Below, piece by piece: positions 30,795 through 39,913 of a stretch of DNA of 64,000 bases. How positions within the stretch are numbered: the stretch's first letter is position 1; each line of letters begins with the position of its first letter. Source of the stretch: Pseudomonadota bacterium. GTDB taxonomy: Bacteria; Pseudomonadota; Gammaproteobacteria; Burkholderiales; Burkholderiaceae_B. Location of the stretch: NCBI GenBank assembly GCA_023427085.1, contig JAEZBO010000241.1, positions 1 to 64,000 on the forward strand, in the 5' to 3' direction. Below the pieces are notes generated by a model. It had not been told where the DNA came from, made no database searches, and saw nothing but the letters and a program-made list of their open reading frames with translations. Position numbers and translations under genes: made by a program.

Positions 30795-32221
30795 TGGCGG
30801 CCCGCCCCGACGCCGCGTCGCCCGGCCCGCGCGCCTACTCGCTGCGGCGCCGGCTGACGCTGGCCACGCTGGGATCGAGCATCCTGTGCGCGCTGGTCAG
30901 CCTGGCGATCGTGGTCTGGGTGGCCTGGGACGAGACCAGCGAAGTCTTCGACGATGCGCTCGAAGAGGGCGCGCGGCTGACGCTGGCGCTGGGCGCCTCG
31001 ATGGCGCAGGAAGGCCTGCTGGACGACGCGCCGTCGGTCGACGAACCGCGCAAGCGCGTGCGTCTCTATTACCAGTTGATCTCGGATCGCGGCGAGGTCG
31101 TGCGCCGCGCCGAGGGCGCGCCGTCGCGGCCCTTCGTCGATCCCGACAAACGCGACGATCGTTACTACAACGTCTGGGAAGACGGCGAGCTGTGGCGCGT
31201 CTACGTGCTCGAGCACGAGGATCCGGACTTTTCGGTGCAGGTCGGCCAGCGCTGGGAAGCGCGCAACGAGCTGCTGGTCGAAACCATCGAAGCGCTGGTC
31301 TGGCCGGCGCTGGCGATCTGGCTGCTGCTGGGCCTGTTCAACTGGTGGGCGATCCGGCGCCTGCTGCGGCCGCTCGAACAGGTCGCGCGCGGCATCGCCA
31401 CCAAGTCGCCGCAAGACCTCGGCCCGGTGCCCGACAGCGGCCGCGTCAAGGAGCTGCGGCCGGTGGTGCAGGCGCTGAACCAGTTGCTGGCGCGGCTCTC
31501 GGGCGCGCTCGAGGCCGAACGGCGCTTCACCGCCGATGCCGCCCACGAGCTGCGCACGCCGCTGGCCGCGCTGGGCTCGAAGATCCAGCTGATGCAGCGC
31601 AGCCACGCCGGCGCGGTGCCGGCACTGGACGGCGACCTGGCCGCGCTGCGCAAGGACGTGGCGCGCAGCACCGCGCTGGTCGAGAACCTCTTGGTGCTGG
31701 CGCGGCTCGATGCGCACGACGCGCCGCAGGGCAGTGCCGGCTATACGCCACAGCCGGTCAAGCTGCCCGAGCTGCTGCGCGAAGCCGTGTTGGCCTGCCA
31801 GGCGCAGGCCGACGACCGCGGCGTGCGCCTGCAGGTGCAGTGCGACGCGATGACGGTGCCGGGCCAGCATCCCTTGCTGTTCACGGCGCTGCGCAACCTG
31901 ATCGACAACGCGGTGCGCTACGGCAGGCAGGGCGGCCAGGTGCGCGTGTCGGCACGGCGAGAGCAGGGCGGCCATCGGCACGGCAGGGTGGTGCTCGAGG
32001 TCTGCGACGACGGCCCCGGCGTGGCGCCGGCCGAGCTGGAACGGTTGACGCAACGTTTCTATCGGGTGCTGGGCAACCAGGCCAGCGGCAGCGGACTGGG
32101 CCTGTCCATCGTCGCGCGCATCGCCGCGCTGCACGGCGCCGAGCTGTCCTTGGGCGCCGGGCGGGACGGGCAGGGACTGTGCGCGCGGCTGGTATTCGAA
32201 CCGGACGCGCCGGCTCGCTAA
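30794..32221 (+). CDS. Sensor histidine kinase (QseC/PmrB-like)
   Basis: A 475-residue membrane kinase. The first helix is at about residues 18-40, a roughly 120-residue periplasmic sensor domain follows, then a second helix at about 170-190 and HAMP. HisKA carries His251 in ADAAHELRTPLAAL. The HATPase domain shows NLIDNAVRYG, VCDDGPGVAP and GSGLGLSIV. The periplasmic region is acidic (for example DKRDDRYYNVWEDGE and LEHEDPD), which could bind metal ions or cationic peptides as in PmrB-type sensors; that is inference. It probably phosphorylates the adjacent regulator. Confidence 0.9.
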   Translation: MAARPDAASPGPRAYSLRRRLTLATLGSSILCALVSLAIVVWVAWDETSEVFDDALEEGARLTLALGASMAQEGLLDDAPSVDEPRKRVRLYYQLISDRGEVVRRAEGAPSRPFVDPDKRDDRYYNVWEDGELWRVYVLEHEDPDFSVQVGQRWEARNELLVETIEALVWPALAIWLLLGLFNWWAIRRLLRPLEQVARGIATKSPQDLGPVPDSGRVKELRPVVQALNQLLARLSGALEAERRFTADAAHELRTPLAALGSKIQLMQRSHAGAVPALDGDLAALRKDVARSTALVENLLVLARLDAHDAPQGSAGYTPQPVKLPELLREAVLACQAQADDRGVRLQVQCDAMTVPGQHPLLFTALRNLIDNAVRYGRQGGQVRVSARREQGGHRHGRVVLEVCDDGPGVAPAELERLTQRFYRVLGNQASGSGLGLSIVARIAALHGAELSLGAGRDGQGLCARLVFEPDAPAR

Positions 32222-32233
32222 GATTCAGTTCAT
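32219..32233. promoter_or_regulatory. Second copy of the two-component system box, before the ygiW-like gene
   Basis: TAAGATTCAGTTCAT begins in the kinase stop codon and matches the box at 30101-30115 at 13 of 15 positions. It is 53 bp before the ygiW-like start, so the gene probably has its own promoter under the same regulator. Confidence 0.62.
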
Positions 32234-32286
32234 CTTGGCGCGGTGAAATACAGGCTCTGGTTCCAACACACCTAGGAGTTATCACC

Positions 32287-32637
32287 ATGAAGAACACGAT
32301 CCGCGCCGCCACCTTCGCCATGATGATGGCCGCTTCGACCGTCACGATGGCGCAATACACCGGCCCGTCGTCGATCAGCCAGACCACCGTCAAGGAACTG
32401 CTGGCCAACGGCGTGGACGACCAGAAGGCCATCCTGGTCGGCCGCATCGTCTCGCACGACGGCGACAACGACTACACCTTCGACGACGGCACCGGCCGCA
32501 TCAAGGTCGAGATCTCCGAGCGCCGCTTTCCGGCCGGCAAGCCGATCGACGATCAGCAGAAGGTCGAACTGACCGGTGAACTGGACAAGGACCGTCACGG
32601 CGTCGAGTTCGACGTGGACCAGTTGCGCGTCATGTAA
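32287..32637 (+). CDS. YgiW/YdeI-family periplasmic OB-fold (BOF) protein
   Basis: A 116-residue protein with a signal peptide (about residues 1-22, ending T-M-A-Q) and a single bacterial OB-fold domain: TVKELLANGVDDQKAILVGRI, then DGDNDYTFDDGTGRIKVEIS and the C-terminal KVELTGELDKDRHGVEFDVDQL. YgiW-type proteins are linked to stress tolerance (peroxide, metals, cationic peptides). AGGAG is found before the ATG. Its location behind the two-component pair mirrors qseBC-ygiW. Confidence 0.9.
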   Translation: MKNTIRAATFAMMMAASTVTMAQYTGPSSISQTTVKELLANGVDDQKAILVGRIVSHDGDNDYTFDDGTGRIKVEISERRFPAGKPIDDQQKVELTGELDKDRHGVEFDVDQLRVM

Positions 32638-32650
32638 ACGGCGCGGCAGG

Positions 32651-32670
32651 GCGCGGCTGAACGGCCGCGC
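32651..32670. terminator. hairpin between convergent genes
   Basis: GCGCGGC (32651-32657) and GCCGCGC (32664-32670) form a 7-bp perfect stem with a 6-base loop, exactly filling the gap between the ygiW-like stop and the convergent dehydrogenase stop. No T-run. Confidence 0.4.
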
Positions 32671-33603
32671 TCAGCGGTCGGCCGGCTTGCCGGCAGGCAG
32701 GTCGATCCCCGGAAAGATCTTGATCACGGCCGCGTCATCCTCGCGGCCGTGGCCAGCCGCCGACGCCTGCATGAACATCTGATGGGCCGTCGAACACAGC
32801 GGCAACGGAAACTTCTGCTCGAAGGCCGTGCCCAGCACCAGGCCCAGGTCCTTGACGAAGATGTCGACGGCCGACAAGGGCGTGTAGTCGCCGGCCAGCA
32901 CGTGCGGCATGCGGTTCTCGAACATCCAGCTGTTGCCGGCGCTGGCGGTGATCACCTCGAACAACTGCTCGGGGTCGACACCGGCGCGCAGGCCTAGCGC
33001 CATCGCCTCGGCCGCCGCGGCGATATGCACGCCGGCCAGCAACTGGTTGATGATCTTGACCTTGCTGCCGTTGCCGGCCCGCTCGCCCAGCCGGAACACC
33101 TTGGCCGCCATCGCGTCGAGCGCGCCACCGGCCTTGTCGTAGGCGGCGGCGCTGCCGGCCGTCATCATCGTTATCTGGCCGCTGGCGGCCTTGGCGGCGC
33201 CACCGCTGATTGGCGCGTCCAGATACAGCAATTGCAGCGCGTTCAGGCGCCGTTCGAGCTCGATCGAAAACGAGGGATCGACGGTCGAACACATCACGAA
33301 CAGGCTGCCGGGCGCCATGGCCGCCGCCGCGCCGTCCTGGCCGAACAGCACCGCCTCGGTCTGCTCGGCGTTGACCACCACGCTGATGACGATCTCGCAG
33401 CGCGCGGCCAGCTGGGCCGGCGAGTCGCAGGCCTGGCCACCGTCGGCGACGAAGGACTCGGCCGCGACACGCCGGACGTCGTAGACATGGAGGTCGTAGC
33501 CATTGCGGCGCAAGGAGGCGGCGATGCCGCGGCCCATGGCGCCCAGGCCGATGACACCGATGGCTGGGGAAGATGGCTGGGTGTGGCTGGCACTGGCTGA
33601 CAT
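32671..33603 (-). CDS. Beta-hydroxyacid dehydrogenase, LtnD-like (L-threonate 2-dehydrogenase?)
   Basis: A 310-residue NAD(P)-dependent dehydrogenase of the same superfamily as mmsB. Rossmann motif IGLGAMGRGIAASL near residue 19, substrate motif DAPISGGAAKAASGQI near 129, catalytic Lys in NGSKVKIINQLLAGVH near 180. It resembles L-threonate dehydrogenase LtnD, which makes 2-oxo-tetronate. That fits the otnK/otnC/otnI/denD genes 13 kb away, but the separation leaves 2-hydroxy-3-oxopropionate reductase activity open. Confidence 0.75.
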   Translation of the reverse strand: MSASASHTQPSSPAIGVIGLGAMGRGIAASLRRNGYDLHVYDVRRVAAESFVADGGQACDSPAQLAARCEIVISVVVNAEQTEAVLFGQDGAAAAMAPGSLFVMCSTVDPSFSIELERRLNALQLLYLDAPISGGAAKAASGQITMMTAGSAAAYDKAGGALDAMAAKVFRLGERAGNGSKVKIINQLLAGVHIAAAAEAMALGLRAGVDPEQLFEVITASAGNSWMFENRMPHVLAGDYTPLSAVDIFVKDLGLVLGTAFEQKFPLPLCSTAHQMFMQASAAGHGREDDAAVIKIFPGIDLPAGKPADR

Positions 33604-33715
33604 GGGCTCGGGTCCTTGTTGGTCTGGCTCCGCGCGGGAACCTCGATGGCAGATCCCGGCGCGGGCATGTCTGGAGCCGAGAGTATGCCTCGGTCAAGAA
33701 CCCTCAGCTAATACG

Positions 33716-33731
33716 CATAATGTATATTATG
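33716..33731. promoter_or_regulatory. candidate operator upstream of the LtnD-like gene
   Basis: CATAAT-GTAT-ATTATG, a 16-bp inverted repeat in an AT-rich patch, lies 112 bp upstream of the LtnD-like start in the gap behind the convergent-facing lipocalin gene. It could bind a GntR/FCD or LacI regulator. Confidence 0.45.
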
Positions 33732-33744
33732 AGAAGTCGCGTAT

Positions 33745-34263
33745 TTATCTGGCGCCATGGACCCGCTCCCATTCGATATGGACCGGCGTGCCTTCAGGCC
33801 GCGTGAATCGTTCGGTCATGCGGTCGCCGTCGACGACGAACCGCAGCGTCTGCCTGTCGCGGGTACTGCCGACCCAGTTGGGAAATGTCGAGCCCAGCAC
33901 CCGGTTGCCACTGAACTCGCCTTGCGCGTCGACGCGGTAGCTGCCGAAAAAACCGATGCTGCCGGCCATCGCGGCCCGATTCTCGGCGTCGGTGCCCTGG
34001 CCTCGTGCCGCCGCCGCGAACTTCGGTATCGAGGCATCGGTCAGCACCTCGACAAAGTGCATGTCGGCCGTGAACACCAGCATGCCTTGCGGCTGGGCCC
34101 CATAGGCGGGACGGCGCTGGCCGTCCTGCTCGATCTCGGCCGTCACCATGCGCCAGGTGCCCAGCACCTGATTGGGCGGCTGGGTCGTGGCCTGGGCGCC
34201 GGCAGCGGCGGTCAGCGCGGCCGCCAACAGCACGGGAATCAACTTGCGGGTCGGGGATAGCAT
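33745..34263 (-). CDS. Exported lipocalin-like domain protein
   Basis: A 172-residue protein with a signal peptide (about residues 1-25, ending A-Q-A) and a single lipocalin-like domain (QVLGTWRMVTAEIEQDGQRR, GMLVFTADMHFVEVL, SYRVDAQGEF, LRFVVDGDRMTERF). Such domains are small beta-barrels of unknown ligand. It is divergent from a LysR gene, 102 bp apart, so it is the likely target of that regulator. Confidence 0.75.
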   Translation of the reverse strand: MLSPTRKLIPVLLAAALTAAAGAQATTQPPNQVLGTWRMVTAEIEQDGQRRPAYGAQPQGMLVFTADMHFVEVLTDASIPKFAAAARGQGTDAENRAAMAGSIGFFGSYRVDAQGEFSGNRVLGSTFPNWVGSTRDRQTLRFVVDGDRMTERFTRPEGTPVHIEWERVHGAR

Positions 34264-34315
34264 GGTCGAGCTCCTTTGTGCTTGTGAGGTGTTCCCATCG
34301 TAGAAGCCTCACATT

Positions 34316-34367
34316 GGTTCGTGAACCCTCTTTTCCTTGCATGAATTGGTCAATAGAATCGACCAAT
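34316..34367. promoter_or_regulatory. two inverted repeats in the LysR/lipocalin divergent promoter
   Basis: GGTTC-GT-GAACC (34316-34327) and ATTGGTC-N9-GACCAAT (34345-34367) are perfect. The second overlaps the LysR start codon at 34366, as expected for autorepression. Both are suitable LysR-type sites. Confidence 0.5.
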
Positions 34368-35316
34368 GAAACTGCCCGCCCTGTCCGATCTGAACGCCTT
34401 CGTGGCCGTCGCGACGCATCGCAATTTCCGCCGCGCCGCCGATACCCTGGGGGTCTCCCATTCGAGCCTGAGTCACGCGATCCGTAACCTGGAGAGTCAG
34501 CTCGGCATCCGGCTGTTCAACCGCACGACCCGCAGCGTGGCGCCGACGCCCGAGGCCGAACGCCTGCTGCAACGGCTCGAACCCCTATTGGGCGACCTGG
34601 GTGAGGCGCTGGGCGCCGCGGCGGCCAGCGGTGGACAGGTCAGCGGCGTGCTGCGGATCAGCGGCAGCCTGGGCGCGATCCGTCATCTGCTCGATCAGGT
34701 CGTGCCGGTGCTGCAGTCACGCCATCCGCGCATCGAACTGGATCTGTCGGTGGATGGCCATCTGGTCGACATCGTGAAACAGGGCTTCGACGCCGGCATC
34801 CGTTTGGGCGAGGCGGTGCCGCAGGACATGGTGGCCGTTTCGCTGGGCGCGCCGATGCGTTTTCTGCCGGTGGCGGCGCCCTCTTACCTGCGACGGCATG
34901 CGCCGCCCGCCACGCCTGGCGATCTGCTGGATCACCACTGCATCCGTCAGCGGCTGCCCAGCGGCAGGCGCTATCGCTGGGAGTTCAGTCTGGACAACCA
35001 GCAGCAGGCCATCGACGTGCCCGGCACGCTGACGCTGGACAACAACGCCTTGCAGGTCGAGGCGGCCGCAGCGGGCCTGGGCATCGCCTACGTACCCGAA
35101 ACGTATGCCGCGCCGTGGCTGGCCGACGGTCGGCTGGTCGCCCTGCTGGAAACCTGGTGTCCGCCAGCGCCCGGATTTCACCTGTACTTTCCCGCCAACC
35201 GCCACCCGCCCGCGGCGCTGCGCGCGTTGATCGACGTGATCAAGGAACAGGCGTCATCGACACAGCGCCTGCGACATGAGACTGCCACTGCAGGGATCGG
35301 CCGCCGGTCCCCGTGA
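34366..35316 (+). CDS. LysR-family transcriptional regulator
   Basis: A 316-residue LTTR. The N-terminal winged helix is typical (LSDLNAFVAVATHRNFRRAADTLGVSHSSLSHAIRNLE, residues about 6-43), followed by RLFNRTTRSVAPTPEAERLL and a two-lobe effector domain. It resembles the CrgA/DsdC-like subgroup that often acts on adjacent divergent genes. The effector is unknown. Two inverted repeats in the promoter suggest control of itself and the lipocalin gene. Confidence 0.9.
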   Translation: MKLPALSDLNAFVAVATHRNFRRAADTLGVSHSSLSHAIRNLESQLGIRLFNRTTRSVAPTPEAERLLQRLEPLLGDLGEALGAAAASGGQVSGVLRISGSLGAIRHLLDQVVPVLQSRHPRIELDLSVDGHLVDIVKQGFDAGIRLGEAVPQDMVAVSLGAPMRFLPVAAPSYLRRHAPPATPGDLLDHHCIRQRLPSGRRYRWEFSLDNQQQAIDVPGTLTLDNNALQVEAAAAGLGIAYVPETYAAPWLADGRLVALLETWCPPAPGFHLYFPANRHPPAALRALIDVIKEQASSTQRLRHETATAGIGRRSP

Positions 35317-35354
35317 TCGGCTATCGACTGCCGTGGCGACCGCGCGCCGGGCGA

Positions 35355-36401
35355 TCATCCAGGCGCCCCGCCCTGCTTCACCGGCCATGTATCCGCCAGC
35401 CGGTAACCCGCCGGCCAGGGATCGGCCGGATCGAGCAGATGTTGATGAATGCCGGTCACCCAGGCGCGGCCGCTGATCTGCGGGCGGATCGCCGCGATGC
35501 CGCCGATCGCCGTGGTGCCCAGGATCCGCCCATGGAATTCGGAGTCGATGATGGACACGCCGGTATAGCGGTCGCCGACCGCCATCAGGCCGCGGTGATG
35601 CAGCAGCGCCATGCTGGCGCAGACCGCCGTGCCGGTCGGCGACCGATCCAGCTTGCCGGGCTGGATCGAGACCACCGATTTGGCCCGCAGGCCCTGCCCG
35701 TCGCGATACAGCGGACCGGCGAACAGGCAGAACGAGTGATGCTGCCAATCCGCGCGCTCGGGATGATGAAACACCAGTTGCTGGTTGGCCGCGTTCGTGA
35801 TTCGGACGCCCAGCTCGGCCAGTTGCCTGGCGTGGCGGGCCTCCAGCTGCAGGCCCAGCGCCTGCGCGTCGACCACCACGAAACTGTCGCCGCCGTAGGC
35901 GGTGTCGACGACGATCGGACCCAGACCGGGCACGTCCAGCGAGACGTCGAGCTGCCCGGCGAACGACGCGACGTTCTCGACGGTGATGCGTTCGGCCTTG
36001 CCGGCGGCTCAATCGGCGCGCACGCGCACCAGTCCGCCGGGCGCCTCGAGCACCATCTCGGTGACGGGCTCTTGCATGGCGACGATGCCTGTGTCGAGCA
36101 GGACCGTGGCGACGCAGATCGCATTCGATCCCGACATCGGCGGCGTGTCCTCCGGCTCCATGATGATCCACGCGGCGTGTGCGTCGGGATGCCGGGGCGG
36201 CACCAGCAGGTTGACGTGCCGGAACACGCCGCCGCGCGGTTCGTTGAGCACGAAGTGTCGCAGTGTCTGGTCGTGGGCGATCCAGCTGCGCTGTTCCCAC
36301 AGCGTGTCGCCGGGCGGCGCGGCGACGCCGCCCACGATGACGTCACCGACCTCGCCTTCCGCGTGGCAGGACACGACATGGATCACTTTGGTGGACCGCA
36401 T
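35355..36401 (-). pseudogene. Proline racemase-family gene interrupted by an in-frame TGA
   Basis: Frame from ATG 36401 to TAG-type end at 35355 would give about 348 residues, the family length. At codon 131 a TGA (complement of 36009-36011) splits it; the same frame then continues with family-like sequence (KAERITVENVASFAGQLDV, DTAYGGDSFVV, SPTGTAVCASMALLH, GTTAIGGIAAIRPQISGRAW). The motif that carries the first active-site residue reads PPMSGSN (Ser90 instead of Cys) and the second reads DRSPTGT (Thr instead of Cys). This Ser/Thr pair differs from true proline racemase and 4-hydroxyproline epimerase. Likely a recent nonsense mutation or sequencing error. Hydroxyproline/proline dehydratase or epimerase activity is the expected ancestral role, given the ABC transporter upstream. 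Confidence 0.8.
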
Positions 36402-36468
36402 CCTGACCTCCTGTCAGCAGAGAAAAAGCCGGGCCAGGCCACCGCATGGCCGGACGCGCCGGCGACGC

Positions 36469-37296
36469 CTAGCCGGCGATGGCCTCGACCTTGAACGCCC
36501 GCTTCATCCGGTAGATCGTCGACGGCCCCAGCCACTTGTCGAAGATCGCGCCGATGGCACCGGAGCGGTCGAGTTCGGCCAACGCCTGGTTGACCGCCGC
36601 CAGCAAGGCCGGCTGGTTCTTGCGCACGCCGACGCCCCAGACTTCGCGGCCGATGGCGGGCTGCAGCACCCGGTAGTCGTCCGCGCGATCGCCCAGTTTG
36701 TTGATGAGCTTGCGCAACACCTCCTCGGATTGGGTGATCGCCTCGACGCGCCGTTGCGCCAGCGCCGTAAACGCGGTCGGCGCGTCGTCGTAGCCGACCG
36801 GCCTGGCGCTAGGCAGCACGGCGGCGACGTAGTCGGCGCTGATGCTGCCCTTGACGTCGCTGATGCGCTGGCCGGCCAGATCGGCGACCGTCTGGTAGGC
36901 GCTGTCGCGGCGGCTCACCAGCACGTTCTCGCTGACGTAATACGCCAAGGAGTAGTCGACCTGCTCGGCACGCTGCGCAGTATGGGCCAGCCCGGCCGCC
37001 AGCACGTCCATGTGTCCTTGCTGCAAGGCAGGAATCCGCGCCTCGATCGACACGGGCTTGAGTTCGACCCGGACGCCCAGCCGCTGGCCCAGCGCCTTGC
37101 AGATGTCGACGTCGTAGCCGACCACCGCGCGCTCGGCGGGATCGACGAAGCCGAAGGGTTCGAAGATGTCGATGACACCGCACACCAGTACTCCCTTGGT
37201 CTTGATGTCGGCGAGCTGGTCGGCGCGCGCGCCGCCGGCCAGGCACAGCGTGGCCAGCCCGGCCGATAGAACGATCTTCATCCAGTCATGCTTCAT
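36469..37296 (-). CDS. Amino-acid ABC transporter substrate-binding protein
   Basis: A 275-residue periplasmic binding protein of family 3. Signal peptide (about residues 1-23, ending G-A-R-A), then the start DIKTKGVLVCGVIDIFEPFGFVD and the polar amino-acid signature ERAVVGYDVDICKALGQRLG near residue 52. SDVKGSISADY and a C-terminal hinge follow. TGGAGA precedes ATG 37296. With the ATPase and two permeases upstream it forms one importer; a gene of the proline racemase family follows, so a proline/hydroxyproline-type substrate is a reasonable guess. Confidence 0.9.
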   Translation of the reverse strand: MKHDWMKIVLSAGLATLCLAGGARADQLADIKTKGVLVCGVIDIFEPFGFVDPAERAVVGYDVDICKALGQRLGVRVELKPVSIEARIPALQQGHMDVLAAGLAHTAQRAEQVDYSLAYYVSENVLVSRRDSAYQTVADLAGQRISDVKGSISADYVAAVLPSARPVGYDDAPTAFTALAQRRVEAITQSEEVLRKLINKLGDRADDYRVLQPAIGREVWGVGVRKNQPALLAAVNQALAELDRSGAIGAIFDKWLGPSTIYRMKRAFKVEAIAG

Positions 37297-37405
37297 CGAC
37301 GTCTCCAGTTGACGCAGTGGTTCACTGCCTGAAAGCCGCGGTGCGAGCCGCGTCGCGGCCTGTCGCGTGCAGCGCTGCCGGCGTGAGTCATTCGCGCCGG
37401 GCCGG

Positions 37406-38176
37406 CTATCTGCGCAGGTCCGACAGGAAAGCCTGGGCACGCGGATGCGCCGGTGCGTCGAAGAAGGTCTGCGGGTCGGCACGCTCAAGTATTTCTCCGT
37501 GATCCATGAACCAGACCTGGTCCGCGACGTCGCGCGCGAACTTCATCTCGTGCGTGACGCACACCATCGTCATGCCGTCGCGCGCCAGCGCCTTCATGAC
37601 GGCCAGCACTTCGCCGACCATCTCCGGATCGAGCGCGCTGGTCGGTTCGTCGAACAGCATCACCGGCGGATTCATGGCCAAGGCGCGCGCGATCGCCACC
37701 CGTTGCTGCTGACCGCCCGAAAGCTGGTTGGGGTATGCATGCGCCTTGTGTTCGAGGCCGACCTTGGAGAGCAGCGCCAGCGCGGTGTCGCGAGCGCCGG
37801 CCCGCGACACCTTGCCGACCCAGATCGGACCGCTGCAGACGTTCTCCAGTACCGACAGATGAGGAAACAGGTTGAACGACTGGAAGACAAAACCGATACG
37901 GCTGCGCACCCGGTTGATGTCGGTCTGTTTGCCTTGCACGTCGTGGCCGTCGACATGGATGCTGCCGGCGTCGATGACCTCGAGCCGGTTCATGGCGCGG
38001 ATCAGCGTGGACTTGCCGGAGCCGGAGGGACCGCACAGCACGACCACCCGGCCGCGCTCGACCACGGCATCGATGCGTTTCAGGGCGTGGTAGTCGCCGT
38101 ACCATTTTTCTACCGCCACCAGCTGGATCATCGGCGCCGGAACGGTGGACAAACTATCGGATGCGCGAGGGTTCAT
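37406..38176 (-). CDS. Amino-acid ABC transporter ATPase (GlnQ family)
   Basis: A 256-residue ABC ATPase. Walker [17 protein letters not shown]-loop [15 protein letters not shown], signature [15 protein letters not shown], Walker [20 protein letters not shown] and H-loop [15 protein letters not shown] are all intact. The start is ATG 38176 or, with a shorter N-terminus matching GlnQ, ATG 38131. It is cotranscribed with the permeases (2-bp gap). Confidence 0.95.
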   Translation of the reverse strand: MNPRASDSLSTVPAPMIQLVAVEKWYGDYHALKRIDAVVERGRVVVLCGPSGSGKSTLIRAMNRLEVIDAGSIHVDGHDVQGKQTDINRVRSRIGFVFQSFNLFPHLSVLENVCSGPIWVGKVSRAGARDTALALLSKVGLEHKAHAYPNQLSGGQQQRVAIARALAMNPPVMLFDEPTSALDPEMVGEVLAVMKALARDGMTMVCVTHEMKFARDVADQVWFMDHGEILERADPQTFFDAPAHPRAQAFLSDLRR

Positions 38177-38178
38177 GG

Positions 38179-38910
38179 TCAGCGGGCCGCGGCGGCGGTG
38201 GTCGGCGAGGATGGGCGGACGAGCGGTCGCTGCTGCCGGCGGGCGAGACGCCGTTCGAGCACGCCGGCCAGTTGCGTCAGCGCGAAGCAGATGACGAAGT
38301 AGATCAGCGACAGCAGCAGGAAGACCTCGAACGGACGCGTCAGCACGCTGCTGTTGACCTGGTTGGCGGCATAGGTCAGTTCGTGCACGCCGATCACATA
38401 GCCCAGCGAGGTGTCCTTGATGGTCGTGACGAACTGCCCGACCGTGCTGGGCAGCATGTTCGCCAGCGCCTGCGGCAGGATGATCCGACGCAGTCGCACG
38501 GGATAGGCCATGCCCAGCGCGGCGGCGGCCTCGGCCTGCCCGGCCGGCAGGCCCTGGATGCCGGCGCGCACGATCTCGGCCAGATAGGCCGCCTGGAACA
38601 CCACCAGCGTGATCGCCATGGTCGTGAAGCCGGCCAGCGGGCGCCCGAGCATCAACGGCACGACGAAGTAGACGCCGAAGATCAGCATCACCAGCGGAAT
38701 GCTGCGCAGCAGCCAGCCCAGCATGGTCGCGGGCAGGCGTAGCACCCGGCGCGCGCTGAGCTGTGCGAGCGCCATCAGCACGCCCAGCGGAAAGGCCAGG
38801 CCGATGCCGATCAGCGACAGCAGCAAGGTCGCGGCCACGCCGCCGAGCGGGCCATTGGGATAGACGCCGATGGCGAACAGCAAGCCATACTGCGTGAGGA
38901 TCTCGAGCAT
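38179..38910 (-). CDS. Amino-acid ABC transporter permease 2 (HisM/GltK family)
   Basis: A 243-residue inner-membrane permease with about five helices and the EAA loop visible as [20 protein letters not shown] (near residue 155) and [22 protein letters not shown] just before. The start is 3 bases from the stop of the other permease. A heterodimeric permease is expected. Confidence 0.92.
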   Translation of the reverse strand: MLEILTQYGLLFAIGVYPNGPLGGVAATLLLSLIGIGLAFPLGVLMALAQLSARRVLRLPATMLGWLLRSIPLVMLIFGVYFVVPLMLGRPLAGFTTMAITLVVFQAAYLAEIVRAGIQGLPAGQAEAAAALGMAYPVRLRRIILPQALANMLPSTVGQFVTTIKDTSLGYVIGVHELTYAANQVNSSVLTRPFEVFLLLSLIYFVICFALTQLAGVLERRLARRQQRPLVRPSSPTTAAAAR

Positions 38911-38913
38911 GAG

Positions 38914-39597
38914 CTAGCGTCCCGGGATGCGGCTCAGCCTGGCGGCCCAGGCACCGGCGGCCAGCAAGGCCAGTGCGACCAGCACGTACATCGCGGTGCT
39001 GAGTCCGTAGGATTCGAAGATCCTGAAACTCTTGTTGGCGGCATCCTTGCTGGCGTAGGTCAGCTCCATCACGCCGGTGACCATGGCCAGTCCGGTGGTC
39101 TTGACCAGCATGACCGCGCCGCTGGTCAGCGGCGGAATCGACACCCGCAGCGCCTGCGGCAGGACCACGCGCCGCAGCGCACCGAACTGGCCCAGGCCCA
39201 GTGCGCGGGCAGCCTCCAGCTGACCGGACGCCACGCTGCGCAGGCCGCTGCGCAGATCCTCGGACAGGTAGGCGCCGTAATACAGGCCGATCGCGATGGC
39301 GGCGAACCAGAATTCGCCGTGGTTGTCATTGAGCCAGCTCTGCGGACCGGCCGGCAGCATGTTGGCCACGCCGAAGTACCACAGGAAGATGTGGACCAGC
39401 GGCGGCACGTTGCGCTGGTACTCGATGAAAGCCACCACCAGCCAGGCGCCCACCCGCGAGCCCGTGACCCGCAGCAGGGTCAGGCCGATGCCCAGCGCGA
39501 AGGCCAGCAGCCAGCTGAGCGCCGACAGCAGCAGGGTCAGTTGCAGGCCGGCCCAGAACAGCGGACCGTATTCGGCGAGAAAACGCATCGTGGGCAT
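38914..39597 (-). CDS. Amino-acid ABC transporter permease 1 (HisQ/GltJ family)
   Basis: A 227-residue permease with the EAA region [21 protein letters not shown] followed by [17 protein letters not shown]. The start is taken as ATG 39597 ([11 protein letters not shown]); ATG 39588 is equally plausible, and neither has a good Shine-Dalgarno. It is the first gene of the transporter operon, so its promoter should lie in the 316-bp region shared with the divergent GntR gene. Confidence 0.9.
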   Translation of the reverse strand: MPTMRFLAEYGPLFWAGLQLTLLLSALSWLLAFALGIGLTLLRVTGSRVGAWLVVAFIEYQRNVPPLVHIFLWYFGVANMLPAGPQSWLNDNHGEFWFAAIAIGLYYGAYLSEDLRSGLRSVASGQLEAARALGLGQFGALRRVVLPQALRVSIPPLTSGAVMLVKTTGLAMVTGVMELTYASKDAANKSFRIFESYGLSTAMYVLVALALLAAGAWAARLSRIPGR

Positions 39598-39913
39598 CCC
39601 GGTGGCGAGAAGACGTGGTTCGATGGCGCTGCGCCGCGCGGCAGCGCGAGACGGCTCAGGCCGGGCCAGCAAGCTGGGCGTCCCGGCGGCGCGGCTGCAA
39701 CCGGAACAGGTCGATATCCGATCCAGTTGGCGGCGAAGCTGGTGCACAGTACGCCCATTCGGCCGGCGTTCGCCCTGGGGTTTGCCCGAGTTTTGACTAT
39801 CTGTGGTAATTTGAACTAACCAATTTGGCGGACGCTTTCGGAATGCCACCACGGCAGTGGTCCGGTGACGGCCGTGCCGCCATACCCTCGCGTCAGCGCG
39901 ACTTTCGATCCCG
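39598..39913. promoter_or_regulatory. intergenic region between the ABC operon and the FCD regulator
   Basis: No gene is seen. Its left 190 bp is GC-rich without a clear signal. The right part has an AT-richer patch with TTGACT (39793-39798) and AATTTG-AACTAA-CCAATT (39809-39826), an imperfect inverted repeat of the GntR/FCD type. It probably carries both divergent promoters and the regulator's own operator. Confidence 0.45.

Noticed and set aside
36009..36011. TGA in the racemase-like gene as a selenocysteine codon
   Set aside because: Position fits a Cys codon, but I see no convincing SECIS stem just downstream and cannot check for sel genes, so a nonsense mutation or error is more likely. 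It is kept only as a finding.
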